A stretch of DNA of 64,000 bases from Setophaga petechia (lineage: Eukaryota > Chordata > Aves > Passeriformes > Parulidae). The stretch covers positions 27,116,235-27,180,234 of the forward strand of contig JANCRA010000005.1 in the NCBI GenBank assembly GCA_024362935.1, given 5' to 3'. Of this stretch, positions 1 to 11,571 are shown piece after piece. Position numbers and translations under genes: made by a program. Each line of letters starts with the position of its first letter. The first letter of the stretch is position 1. The notes below the pieces were generated by a model. It was not told the DNA's origin. It did not search any database and saw only the letters and a program-made list of their open reading frames with translations.

Positions 1-1217
1 AGGGACAATAAGTAGAAACGAAATAATGGAAACTCTTAGGACTTTACATGCAGTTCCATTAGTTTAAACTGATGAACATTAGTAGTAATGCAGTTCTGTT
101 GTGAGTTGCATGCTCCTACCCCTGTTTTTGTGTTGGTTCTGGAACTCATCCAGCCAGGTTGTGATGTGCTGCAGAAATCTGAATGGTTTTCTGCTGTTTT
201 AGCTTTGTAAGCAGGTTCACAGGGGGGTCAGATGAGTGCCAGTGCTACTGTAAGGGGGGAGATGGGGTGATGAGGGCAGATAGCAAGGGCAGAGCTGTGG
301 TAGCACCAAAATGGATCAGTTTAAGCTGTAGTAGAGCTGTGCTCTCACTTTCTTCAGCAGCAGACATAAGTGGACATGATAGAATAGTTTTGCTGAAGTC
401 AGAGCATTGAGTTTTGTTTGGCTTTCCATCATCTTCAGTGGGTTTTGTATTTGCCTATTCCAAACAAACCTAAAAAGTTTAGAGAATTGGTTTAAGTACT
501 GTCAGATGCAGGTTCACATTCTAGTAAAAAAGATCACAGGATCAAGAAAAATTTAGCTTGAGAATGGTTTCGTCTCAACCCTGGTGATTGCTGTGAAATG
601 TGATATTTACATGCCTTGGTTAGTTCATCATCCAGTGAGCTGCATGAATGTAACATTGAATTCATAGTAATGAATGTGTGTTTTGTTGCTGATTGTGCTT
701 GGTTTGCCATGCAGCTATCAACTGATACCAAAATCTGTAATCTGCATGAAAAGCTCCCACTATGTAGATAAATATGTAGCACTCTATACTGACTTCAGAG
801 GGACCAGCTCTAATGCCCAGTGACTCTTCTTGAATCTTCTGAAGCTGTGTTTAGTACATTTAAAGAAAACTGCAAAGAAACATTTGAAATATCAAGATGC
901 CTGTGTTTTGAGGAGCTGAGAAGGCATACTTTTTTAAAAATCCATATAACTGAAATAAATTTTATAGATGTACAAATAAAGATAATTACCTCTATTCCTG
1001 CACAAATTCATAGCAGAAAATGCATAGATACAAACATGCCCATCTTCCCTGTTGGAGTTTTATTGAAGCTGAGCTTTTCTGCAAATTTAGAAAAATGTAC
1101 AGTAAACAAGCCTAAAAATGACACACATAAACAGTTAAGCAAGTATTGCCAATTAAGTTTGAGTTTTAATTTGACTGTGAAAAATGTTTTGTTGTGTGAC
1201 TCAGACCATTCAGAACT
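1..1217 (+). other. TYW5 intron, left-edge part
   Basis: A/T-rich non-coding DNA upstream of the first TYW5 exon in the window. No reading frame here resembles the TYW5 N-terminus. I see no repeat I can name before the CR1 that begins near 1218. The 176-residue open frame starting at 820 runs into that CR1 and has no recognisable family. Confidence 0.7.
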
Positions 1218-1572
1218 CCTAAGCTCAAGAGGGGATCTTAACAATGTGTATGAACAGTTGATGGAGCCGGGTTCTTTTGTGGTCCATGCTGACAGGACAA
1301 GAGGCAACGGGCACAAGCTGAAATACAGGAAATTCTGTCAACCCCTTTAACACACACAGACACACTGTTTTACAGTGAGGTTTGTCAAACAATGGAACAA
1401 ATGCAACAGGTTGCCTAGAGAGGATATGGAGTCTCCATCCTTGGAGATCCACGAAACAGGACTGGATGCTGTCCTGTGCAAGCTGCTGTAGTGAACCCTG
1501 CTCTTGGCAAGGGGCTTGGACTGGAGGAGCTCCAAAGGTGCTTCCAGCCTCAGCTACTACAGGATTGTTTGG
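1218..1572 (+). repeat. CR1 LINE 3' fragment in TYW5 intron
   Basis: This is the conserved 3' part of a chicken-repeat-1 (CR1) non-LTR retrotransposon in sense orientation. It contains the diagnostic blocks in order: the 'agaggggatctt..caatgtgtat' block, 'gatggagccgggttcttt', 'gacaggacaagaggcaac', 'gagtctccatccttggaga', and the tail with 'cttggactgga' before 'ttccagcctcag'. It is 5'-truncated, as almost all CR1 copies are, and carries many substitutions, so it is old. It lies in the intron before exon 1818-1887 and creates spurious open frames on both strands. Confidence 0.88.
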
Positions 1573-1817
1573 ATATATACTGGAACAATTCACTAAAACA
1601 GAGAAGTTTCTAAGTGTAGGATTTCTGTTTTGGGAGAACTCCTCAAACATCTGCTGCAAACACTGATTAGTCATCATGTTAATTAAAAAAATAAGAGAGC
1701 AGCCTATTGCATCTTCCATTGCACTTGATATGGTAAGGGAGTTTATTATAAATCTAGAGTTTAGACTGTGTGTTGTTACACTGATTCATGGTATAAATTC
1801 AAATATTTCTATTTCAG

Positions 1818-4800
1818 AACTCTGCCTTTTGATGCATTTGTGCGAAGAGCAGCTGAAGTCAAGCACAAGGAGTACTTTCTTACCGAGGTAATTTCCTTGG
1901 TGTTACAGTTTCTTCTGTTGGTTATTTTGCTGGTATTTGGAGAGAAAAGTGATGAACTGTAATTTAAAGTCTTACTTCAGAAAAAGACTTTAATTTAACT
2001 TTCTTGTGTGTGGATGCCAAAGGAAAAAACATGTGAAGTAATTCTCAGAAGTTTTTTTGCCTGTCTACAGTGTGGTTAACTTCAGTCATCCTGTTTCTCT
2101 TAACAAAAACTGCTTACATGAGCAAAAATTCCAGTCTGAAATTCAGAAATCAAACCTTGCTTTAGAATAACAACCATATCATTTGTGTGGTTTTCAAGAA
2201 CATGTCATGAAGATATTTTAGAATTCGATGACTTTCAAAATACAAATCCAGATATATTGTAACATAATTTGTGAGTAGCAAATGTGTGGCTATCTCTACG
2301 TATCAGTGTTCAGGCTAGGGGTTTTTCAGATAACTGAGACTAGGAAGCAAATAGTTTTGAATGTAGACATGCTTTTTACCTTTTATGCTGCATAGAATGC
2401 TGTAAGTGTTGAAGGCAATAAAAACAGTTTTCTGCATCAATATACTGAAGAACTTAAATTATAATGTGCATTTGCTTTGAGTCTGTTCAGTAACAGCAAT
2501 GCTGAAGCAGTTGACCAGTCTCCCCACACTTTACTCTTCTCCTTTCAGTTAATTTGGTTTTTTTCCTTTTGTCAGGATGAGCTGCAGAGATGAGTAAATG
2601 GCAGTATAACAAAGTAGCTGAATTTGTAGATGCCCTTTATTTGTACCATATTTTAAGGAAATTCTGCATTAGATAAATGAGAAAATACAAGCTCCCTGTT
2701 AAAGTGTTTTGGTAATTCCTATTAAAAAACCCCAAACAATTCTTTTTTTGTGTTCTCTTCAGGATGAAAAGTACTATTTGCGATCCGTGGGTGAAGATGT
2801 TAGGAAGGTAAGTTACTGGAGATTACAGTTCTGATATTGTAAAGTTGCAGTTTAGAAATATTTTTTAAAGTCTGTTGTCATACAACCTACTTAGGGTCAC
2901 ATGGTTTGTGAATCTGGCTGGATTTAGGTCAGAGTACTTTAATGTGTCTAAAATAGTTGCTGTTGCATGGGAGCTGAGCTGGTCACTGAAGAGTACATTG
3001 CTAAACTGCCTTTCTTTAGCTTTTGTTGTAAACTAATGTAAAAGGATTTATGCTGATCTCTTGCTCCTGCAGTGTGATTCCTAGCAGCCAAGGTTAAGAG
3101 CAGCTCTCTGGCTCTTCTTATTAATGGCATTTGCAAGTCAGTGCTGAAGAGCATTGCTGATTTCAGGTGTTGCCAATGCTGAATTCTAACCCCATTTCAT
3201 ATGATTGGAAATGATTGTGAAGTGCTGCCCCATTTAAATGTACATAGATGGTTCTCTAAGAGTTATGTCCTTTCCATTTCAGGATATTGCAGATATCAGG
3301 AAGCAGTTTCCTATTTTAGCAGAAGATGTTCATATTCCAGAGTATTTTGAGAAGGAACAGTTTTTCTCTAGTGTCTTCCGCATCAGCTCAGCTGGATTAC
3401 AGTTATGGACACATTATGATGTAGGTAATACTGGGGTTTAGCAAAAAATGTTGCAGATGGCATTACAGAGTTGACAGAATAAGGTGCAAATCTCTGTCAA
3501 AGATTAGAGAGTAATAACAAACTTCACATATTTTGAAATAGTAAAATGAACCATATTCAGTGGTACAGTGAGTTTTAAATATTGATTAGGCATAATACCT
3601 TAACTGGGTTTATGTCTAATGCCAGATTTGTAAGATTAAAGGATGTTTTATTTTGTTTTCCGTTTTTAAATTGTTTTGAGTTTCAGTTGAAAATCTGAAA
3701 CACAGTAACTTTAAACATTTTTGTCTTCAACATTGCTTTCCTTTTTTTTGTTTTTCACTCTAATGGTCAGATTAGGATAAATTCTAGTTGTACAATACAC
3801 TGCCAACTGTGCAATGATTGTACTGGTTTCTGGCTGCAATGCAATAGATTCCAAATAAGGTTGTCTTCTAACACTGTGCAGTCAGTTCTGAATAAATTTA
3901 TTTGTAAGATAATTCTTAACATGTGAAGGTTTTATTAATACTCTTTTTTAAGCTAATAATTAGATCAGTTGAAGTCTATATATTTATTCAGTCAACTTTT
4001 GGCTGACATTTCTATTATTGCATTCATCCCAGGTAATGGACAACTTCTTAATCCAAGTCACAGGGAGAAAAAGAGTTGTTTTGTACAGTCCTCGAGATGC
4101 ACCATATTTATATTTATCAGGTATGCATGTCACAGGTATCTAGATTGGAGTTTGGTGATCTTAGCTTTTCAACTCACAAGTGTTGCACTGTAGAAAATAA
4201 TCACTAACAGATGACTTGCTGTAAAAGAATATAATTTGTTCCTTTAACTCTGATTCTGTGTGCTTTAGTCAAAGCTAAGGAAAACAGCAGCTTTGCTGAA
4301 GGAGTAAAATGTTCTGTCTGGGTTCAAAATGTTTTTTTAGATGTCAGGAAAAGTGGTTTTTAGTGTTAATAAGATTCCAGTTACAGAAGAAATACAGACA
4401 AGACGAGAACATCTCTTCAGTAAATGAGGGGTGCCATCAGGTTTTCTTGGTTTTGAGAAATAAACCAGTACTAAATTTGATTCAAGAACTGCCATCTCCA
4501 GCAATATGATAATGCTTTGCTCCTATTGGAAATGTGGGAATATTTATTCACTGAAATTTTCCTAGGTACTAAATCAGAGGTGCTGGATGTGGATAACCCA
4601 GACATGGAGAAATATCCCCTTTTTGTGAAAGCCAAGCGCTATGAATGTGTTTTGGAAGCAGGAGATGTGTTATTTATTCCAGGTAAGTAGTAAATAGTTC
4701 CTGACCATTAAACAGTCTTGTTTCTAATTTATGATTTCTGGAGATGGTAAGAGATTACTAAATTATTTCTCTGTTATAAGTAGGAGCATTGAAAGCCAAT

Positions 4801-6634
4801 GTTGGCAAAAAGAATTTACTTCTTCCAACTGTACAATTAACCTGAGAAACAGTATTATTATATCTACCTACAGATCTTGCTTTCCCTCAAGTGTACACTC
4901 TATGCTCCTGAATTTGTGTCTTAATAGATTAATACTATAAACTTACCTTCTGAAATCTGAAATTACTTCAATGACCTGAGTTTTTTAGTGACAGAATTTG
5001 ACTGAAATACTATTTCTGTTCTTCTGGCACTTAAGCACTATGAGGCACATGGTCTGATGAGAATTACGGATGGTAGAGTTATTGGACCTTCTGAAGGTTA
5101 TTAATAATAATCTTTGGGGAATGGAAACACATCCTAATAATTTTTATGCACAAGCAGAAAGCTGCTTCCTGGGTTGACATGGCATATTCTGGTAGTCAGG
5201 GAAAGGCATTTGAATTACTCCTACTGAACTACTCCTCCTTGTTACTGATTTTATTTTAACTCATCATGAGCTTGCAACAGATATTACTTGTCCTGTCACT
5301 TTTACATTATGTGGGCAATATAAACAGGTCACTAAACAAGAAGGTAATAGGTTTTTAGGAAGTTATTTTATAATAGTTTCTTAGCCTTTGACTTGTTACT
5401 TAATTTTGAACTTATCTTTGTTTCTTCCTGAATAAACTTTTGGTTACAGTTAGATAGTTATATGCCACACTGCTGCTGATGTCAGCACCCCTGTTTTCTG
5501 TTTATGAAGTCCAGATGCTTGTTTGTCTTTGCCAGTGGGTGAGCGGAGTCAAACTTGAGTCACATTCAGCTCTCTTAAGACTGACTGGGGAGTATAGGGA
5601 TTTTTGAGTCCAGAGAATGATGCTTTGTCAGCATCCTGCAGTGGATATCACTGGAAAAAAAAAAGATGTTTTTGGAGGAATGTGTGTGGTTATTATGAAG
5701 AAGGTAGAAGCAGCCCCTCTTCCTAACCTGGAAGAAACTTCATGTTGATTTCTCAGAATAAACTTTTCTATGTCTTCAGCACCTACAGGCAAATAAGATG
5801 CAATAAACATAGCATTTAGACTTTTCGCTTAAAATTCAAATATCCTACATATACCATATTAAACTGATTCTTTAAATGTACTCAATGAAGCAAAGATGTC
5901 TTGGCTTCCTTACCGCAGTCACGATGATTCAGCTGAAAAACCTCATGCCTTCATTATGAGAAGATTAGCAACTTTGCCTGGGTGACCTGGCTGATGCTGG
6001 TGGTTTACATTGATGCCTGGACAGTATGTGCAAGGTTAGGGAATAAGTGAAAATAGATACCTGCATTTAGAGTGGAGGAGAGCAAGGGAAGGTGTCTTTC
6101 TTTCACCCTATGCTTATCCTTTGCTTACATTTGAGTACCTCTGTGCTTCAGCAATTGTTACTTTTATGAGAAGTTATGGATCAGCATAAATGTCTTGAAA
6201 AACTTCTTAAATTTGGTACAATGCAATACATTCATATGGATATTTATAAATAAACAAAAATACAGTAGTTGAGGCTTTTCCTCATCTAGATTTAGTTTGG
6301 GCAATTCTGACACTTGTTTGGAGTCACATGGAAGTTTTGGACAGTAATTTTTATTTTAGACACTGTTCTTTCTACAGCCTTGTGGTTCCATAATGTAATT
6401 TCTGAGGAATTTGGAGTGGCACTGAATGTCTTTTGGAAGCACCTTCCTGCTGAGTCCTATGATAAGACTGACACTTATGGAAATAAAGATCCCATGGCAG
6501 CCTCTAGAGCTATACAGATCTTGGACAGAGCCTTGAAAACACTTGAAGAACTACCTGAGGAATACAGGGATTTTTATGCTCGGAGAATGGTGTTACGTAT
6601 CCAAGAAAAGGCCTATAGGAATGATTATGGATGA
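1818..6634 (+). CDS. TYW5: TYW5, tRNA-Phe wybutosine hydroxylase (5'-partial, last six coding exons)
   Basis: JmjC-domain Fe(II)/2-oxoglutarate oxygenase that hydroxylates undermodified wybutosine at position 37 of tRNA-Phe. Coding exons read directly: 1818-1887, 2763-2807, 3283-3420, 4033-4120, 4566-4682 and 6378-6634 (TGA), all flanked by AG/GT with matching phases (the first exon starts on the last base of an Arg codon). They encode 237 residues, the same number as human residues 79-315 from my memory of that protein, so the human numbering transfers without gaps. The iron ligands of the family are all present: His160 (3412-3414) and Asp162 (3418-3420) in the WTHYD motif, and His235 (6389-6391) in LWFHNV. 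The exon junction falls just after Asp162. The exons for residues 1-78 were searched for in 1-1817 and are absent, so they lie left of the window. It converges on C2orf69. No frameshift or missing key residue is seen. Confidence 0.96.
1888..6377 (+). other. TYW5 internal introns
   Basis: The introns between the six exons are 1888-2762, 2808-3282, 3421-4032, 4121-4565 and 4683-6377. Donors are gtaatt, gtaagt, gtaggt, gtatgc and gtaagt; each acceptor is a pyrimidine-rich tract ending in AG. The last intron (1.7 kb) contains a run of ten A at 5655-5664. I recognise no gene, repeat family or RNA inside any of them. Confidence 0.85.
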
Positions 6635-6775
6635 AGCAACACACTGCAACTCAGCAAGGTCCCTTGCAAGTCGAAAATTGTATGTAAGTATGGAAACTGT
6701 CCATCTGTACTTACATACACTTTCTGTGAGACCAACAAAAACTGTCAATAAATTTTCTTTTATAACAAAATTCCT
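6635..6775 (+). other. TYW5 proximal 3'UTR
   Basis: The non-coding stretch from the TGA at 6632-6634 to the probable cleavage zone after AATAAA at 6747-6752. It contains a perfect 12-bp inverted repeat (6679-6690 with 6708-6719) described among the findings. A U-rich stretch follows the signal, as expected of a cleavage site. Longer isoforms using later signals (7541, 7713, 8448) are possible. Confidence 0.7.
6747..6752 (+). terminator. TYW5 poly(A) signal AATAAA (proximal)
   Basis: Canonical hexamer 113 bases after the stop codon, followed by a T-rich downstream element. It is the first good signal after the coding sequence. Further canonical hexamers on the same strand at 7541-7546, 7713-7718 and 8448-8453 could give longer transcripts. 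Confidence 0.7.
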
Positions 6776-9027
6776 CTTGTAGATTTTCTTCGTAGTTTTT
6801 CATGTGCAGTGAGGTCACAGTCTGCTTGATCTGGAGATGGTCTCTTTTCTACAATGAGACAGACATTTGCAGTGCCTCCACTTATAACTGTACTTTTTTG
6901 GAATGTTCTACTTAAATTTTTCTGAACAAAAGTTTTGGTATGTGGGCTGACAGCATGTATGCTTAAAGTAACTGCACGTATTTGTGAATGCAGCCTTATT
7001 AAATTTTAGCAAAGCCACAGTGGTTTCTGAGGAGGTCCATGCAAGTCATTGGTGGTAGCTGTAATGGTCATGGTTTCTTTTTAAGTGATAACCTGGCAAT
7101 TAGTGTAGGGAGTTTCTTCTCCTTCTTGCAGTGAGACAGAGTGGGTATGGAGAAAAAAAGCAAAAACTAACCATGCCAGATTACACTTAGAATTGTGCAG
7201 CAGCTCGAGCACAATGTAAATGATTTACCCTTTTCCTAGCTCAGTAATGTGTTACTGGGGGGAATATCTTCTTTGTCACTGCCTCAGTGCAGTCAGACAG
7301 CATTGCTGTTCCTGCAGCTGTGAAACACTTGGCACTAACATGCCCACAAATCCATTCAGATACAGTCCTAGTATCTGCAGTGGAGTTCATAGTTGTGGAG
7401 TAGATACAAAACCTGTTGGGGCTGTTTTGTTATCATATGAAAGGAGGTTTGCATAGCACCTTTTGGGATGGAGCCTGTTGTTTAGGCATTGTAGAAGGTT
7501 ACTTTTTCAACAGATTGTAGTGCTTACAAAAGCCCTGTGAAATAAAGGTGGGCATCTGACAAAAAGGATAGGCTAGGCATTGTGTCTTTGAAACACCTCT
7601 GATGTTATTACTTGTGCTGTTTGGGGAATGCAGCATTTATCTGACTTTGGTCAGTCTGTTACTTCTAGCAACGTTTTTTGAGAATTGTAACTTGTCAAGA
7701 GCTCTTAGACAAAATAAATGTGTAGTGTTAAAAAAGTCCTGGAAAAAAACTTTCTTCAGAAGAGCAGGAGCTTGAACACTGTGCAGATTATTCTTCTAAA
7801 CCTGTTCTTCTTGGCAGTTCAACACAGTGAAAATAGTCTGGTACCATGTGAATGGGCACCCGGCCACCTCAATGAATAAGCATGAATGGAACCAGCCAAG
7901 CGATTCTGACGGGCATCATTGTACGTTCTGAGGGTAGAATTTCAATTTGGGATCACAAATAGGTCTCCCAAAATTTTTGTTCAGAAAGGAACAAGGATTG
8001 CTTGTGCATACTGCTTGGTGAGACAGAATCTCTCTGCCCGTTAGGCTGGGGTAACCTCTTGGCTTTGATGGATTGGTAATGTTGAGGGCCCAGTCTGAAT
8101 TGCAGAGGTGAACAGAGCATATTCTTTGTGTGTTAGGGCTGAATCGAGAGGTTCAGAGAGCCTGCAGGGCTCAACAAAGCTGTGTTCCAGCACTGTGCCT
8201 GCACAGCCATCACTTTAACTGCCAGCAGCTTCTCAAGGTACTGGTACAGAGAATTACTGTGCTGATGCCTCGTGCCACTCCTTGGGTCTCAATTCACAAA
8301 AGGGAGGTGTCAGCTTGGTATTCTCAGGCACTCAAGTGTAAATTTTATCTTCATGCTGCCAACTTCTGCATTTGCAGAGATCTGACTAAATCAGTCCCAG
8401 ATGGGAAGAAGTTTATCAAAACTTCCTAGCATTTTAGATTCATACAAAATAAAATTATTTCAATCATCTGGACAAGTTCATAGAATCAAGCCTTGCTTTA
8501 AAAGAATTTAGCAGTTTACAGTTTAGTACATGTTAGCATGTCTCAAAATGTACCAGAAACAAGCATGTAATACAAGAACAGCAGTCATTACTAGGCTGTA
8601 CCATGGACTGTGTAGGGTTGCTCACTCCATTAGAAAACAGAAGTGTCTTGAGCTACAGCACTATTAGCAGGAGAGCCACCTCACTTTAGGCATTTACACC
8701 TAAGCTTATTAAAAACTGCCTTTACAGTTAATGTTGAAAAATGGGCATATGCAAACTATGACCTGTTTTATCCTAACACAGACATGTCCCACCCTTGGCT
8801 GCTTCATGTCAGCTTTCCTGTGTTTGTGAGATGCCAGTAACCTGTTTTAAAATTATGGATGGTGACTACACAAATACAAAGTTTCCTTGAAGAAAAGTCA
8901 TCAAATAAATCTGATTTTTTAAACTAGGTCTCCACAAACACCTGCTAAAACTTAATCCATAAAACAGCACATTCCTTGTTTAATGGTTTTAAACTCACAT
9001 CAAAGTGGTTTCACCCATTAGAAATAG
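6776..9027. other. Gap between convergent TYW5 and C2orf69
   Basis: No coding exon was recognised. It may hold alternative longer 3'UTRs of TYW5, since plus-strand AATAAA hexamers occur at 7541-7546, 7713-7718 and 8448-8453. A stretch around 7850-8045 keeps more CpG dinucleotides than its surroundings and may be a separate old element or conserved sequence. I could not match it to any repeat or RNA family. Confidence 0.55.
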
Positions 9028-11571
9028 TTTATTTTCTACATAGTTTGCAAAATTTATTTTTAGCATGCATTGTAATGAATGACAGAGGCACATTCCAACA
9101 GAGTACTACAGCTGTTTAAAGAATGAAAAACAACCAGTCAGTTTTCCCTCCACAACACGAGGTCTCATAACAAGATTAGTTTTACAACAAAGTGCCTATT
9201 CTTCAAAGTAATGCAGCAACACTTGAGCCTATTTAACAGTTATTGTAGGCAGCCTCCATCAAACAGGTTAGTATTATTTTAACAGGACAGAAGCCATCCA
9301 GAAACTTTTGAAGACAATGTCAATATTTTAATAGCTATTTCCAAAAGCTTGCAGCAACGTAGTTCTGAAGTTTTGGCAGGCACAGAATTGTTTAGAAATT
9401 GGTCTCTGATCTGCAGTATTATTGGATTGGGCAAGTGTTAGCACACCCAGCTTAGCCTAGTCAGTCTGAAACTGAGGGAGCAAAAGCAATAGAAAGTTCT
9501 GGGGTTTTTGTTGGTTTACTTTTTAAAATACTATTTTGTAAGGGGATGGTTGAATATATTTCGAGCCATTTGCAGGCTTTCTATTAAAACCACTTCTTTA
9601 GGTGAAGAATATATTTCCTTTACAGAAAAAATACCTCACATTTGCTGCAAATGTTATCAAAAGGACCATAAAGGAAAAAAAGGTTCCTTAGAAAAAATTA
9701 AAAAGTTGTTATAAGCCTATTGAGATAGTAATCAACAAATAGGATTGAACTAAATCTCCAAGAAACAGGCGAAAATAAAAAAGCAGATAGAACTAAATTT
9801 CAGGTTCTTTAGAGTTTGTTTGCATATTGCACTTTTCTCCATCAGTTAAAATAGATTTCTTTTTATGAACTAGGTAATCTAATTATTAGTGATAGAGTTC
9901 TCTTTCAAATTGTAAGGTACACACTGCATGCATAATCCTTTCTTATCACCCTTAATATTTTGAGTATTGAGAAAATTTTCCTAGGAGTACAACACACTTT
10001 TCTCATTATTCAGTGATCACTGATGTGCACAGTTTCTGCCAAAAGTTGTCTACAGGGAACCATTAAAGTTTTAATGATGTCAATAGAAGAAACTTCCTTT
10101 CCACAGTGTAAGAGTCACGGGAAACAAGGAGCAGGGCAGAGATGTCACTAAGCCATCAAACATAGAACCAAAGTTGAATAAAATGCCTTTTTTCAGAACT
10201 TAGCCACAATTGTTTATGTATTCTTCACAGAGGTTTGCTAACTTGCTTTTGTATTCCTATACTTCCAGGAAATCCAAAACCATTTGGAGTTACTGGTTCA
10301 TTGTTAATAGTTGCAGTTGTCTTTAAGAATGATTTTAAGCTTTGTAGCTAAATGGGAAATTAACTGCAACAGTAGAAAAGTTCCATTAATGCCATCATTG
10401 TCCATCTTTCAGTATTTCTTTCTTAAGTACACTCAGTGGTGTCTGAACCAGATTACATCTTTTGTATCAAATCTGGCTGGCTTTCTATTTAGAGGGTTTT
10501 TTTTCTGTAGGAAAAAAATAGGCTCCAAAAATAAGGTTTTTGGATGGCTTTAGAAGCAACTAGTGTAGTACATTTAAAGGAGATAATAGATTTTAAAACT
10601 GAGGCATTTTGAAAGAGCTGCACTCAAGACAGTCTGAATTTTTTTTATGCAACTTGTAATAGATTATGTGCTTATGGCTTGATTAAGAGCAACATCACTG
10701 CAGCAATTACCAAGTACAACCTTGCCAGCCCAAGGTAGGGATGTCACCCTTGATGTGATAACAAAGGTATTACTGCTGGTCCTTACAGAAGTTAGCAAAG
10801 CAACAGCCAGGTATCTTGAAGCACGAACAAGCCACACCCTAATCAACATTCCTGGTTACTTAACATAGCTACATCACAATTTTCAAGCCCCCAGGTGAAA
10901 TGACTGTTCACTAGCAGATACTACACAATTAATTAATCAAACTTCAGAGTGACAGAAATGGCAAGGCAGGTGCACACAAGGAAGAAAAAGGTATTGGCAC
11001 TATTATTCCAAAGGTGAGTATTTGTTACTTTGTTTCAAACAGGAAAAACGTAACAAAACTGGAAGATTTAATTACCTAATAAAACAGGTCTCCACAAAAT
11101 ATATAACATTCTTCTTACAATCAATTTCCTTAAGCCAAAAAACTAACCTTACATCTGTTATTGACAAGAGCAATAATTTTAGCCCTGGAAGCATTCAATT
11201 GAAGTATCTACACATCTGAAATTCACAAGTACTTTAAAGTCCCATTAAATGCAGTATATGATATTAGACATCCAGGACTAAAAATTCTGCCAACGCTTAG
11301 GAATAAACATTCACATTTAACAAAAAAACATGCATAGGATTGTTCTTAATAACACTTTTTCCCCAGGAATCAAAAAACATCTGTTATAGTTATGGGGTCC
11401 CAATAAGCCTTTTTATGCTACAGAAATTTATATATAGTATCTATTAGCAACACAGAACTGATTTAGTATTCTGTTTAGAAAGCATCTGCTCAAAGCTGAA
11501 AATCTAGATGACAACATTTACAGTGTTAAAAGTGCTTCTACAAAGAATATACTGTTCATATACATACAGTC
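9028..11571 (-). other. Probable long 3'UTR of C2orf69
   Basis: The minus strand after the C2orf69 stop (11572-11574) has no in-frame continuation, and the first canonical AATAAA hexamers on that strand are at 9053-9058 and 9028-9033, about 2.5 kb downstream. A 3'UTR of that size fits what is known of the mammalian gene. The extent is inferred from signals alone; ATTAAA variants within the span could give shorter forms. Confidence 0.5.
9053..9058 (-). terminator. Candidate C2orf69 poly(A) signal (AATAAA on minus)
   Basis: TTTATT on the plus strand, which is AATAAA on the gene's strand. A second copy follows at 9028-9033. These are the first canonical hexamers after the C2orf69 stop codon that I can find. 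Confidence 0.45.

Noticed and set aside
820..1719. Long open frames on both strands (176 codons plus, 164 codons minus)
   Set aside because: They run through the CR1 fragment at 1218-1572 and TYW5 intron; no protein family is recognisable.
8474..8500. 'tcatagaatcaag', considered as a minus-strand CR1 tail
   Set aside because: The following CR1 blocks are absent.
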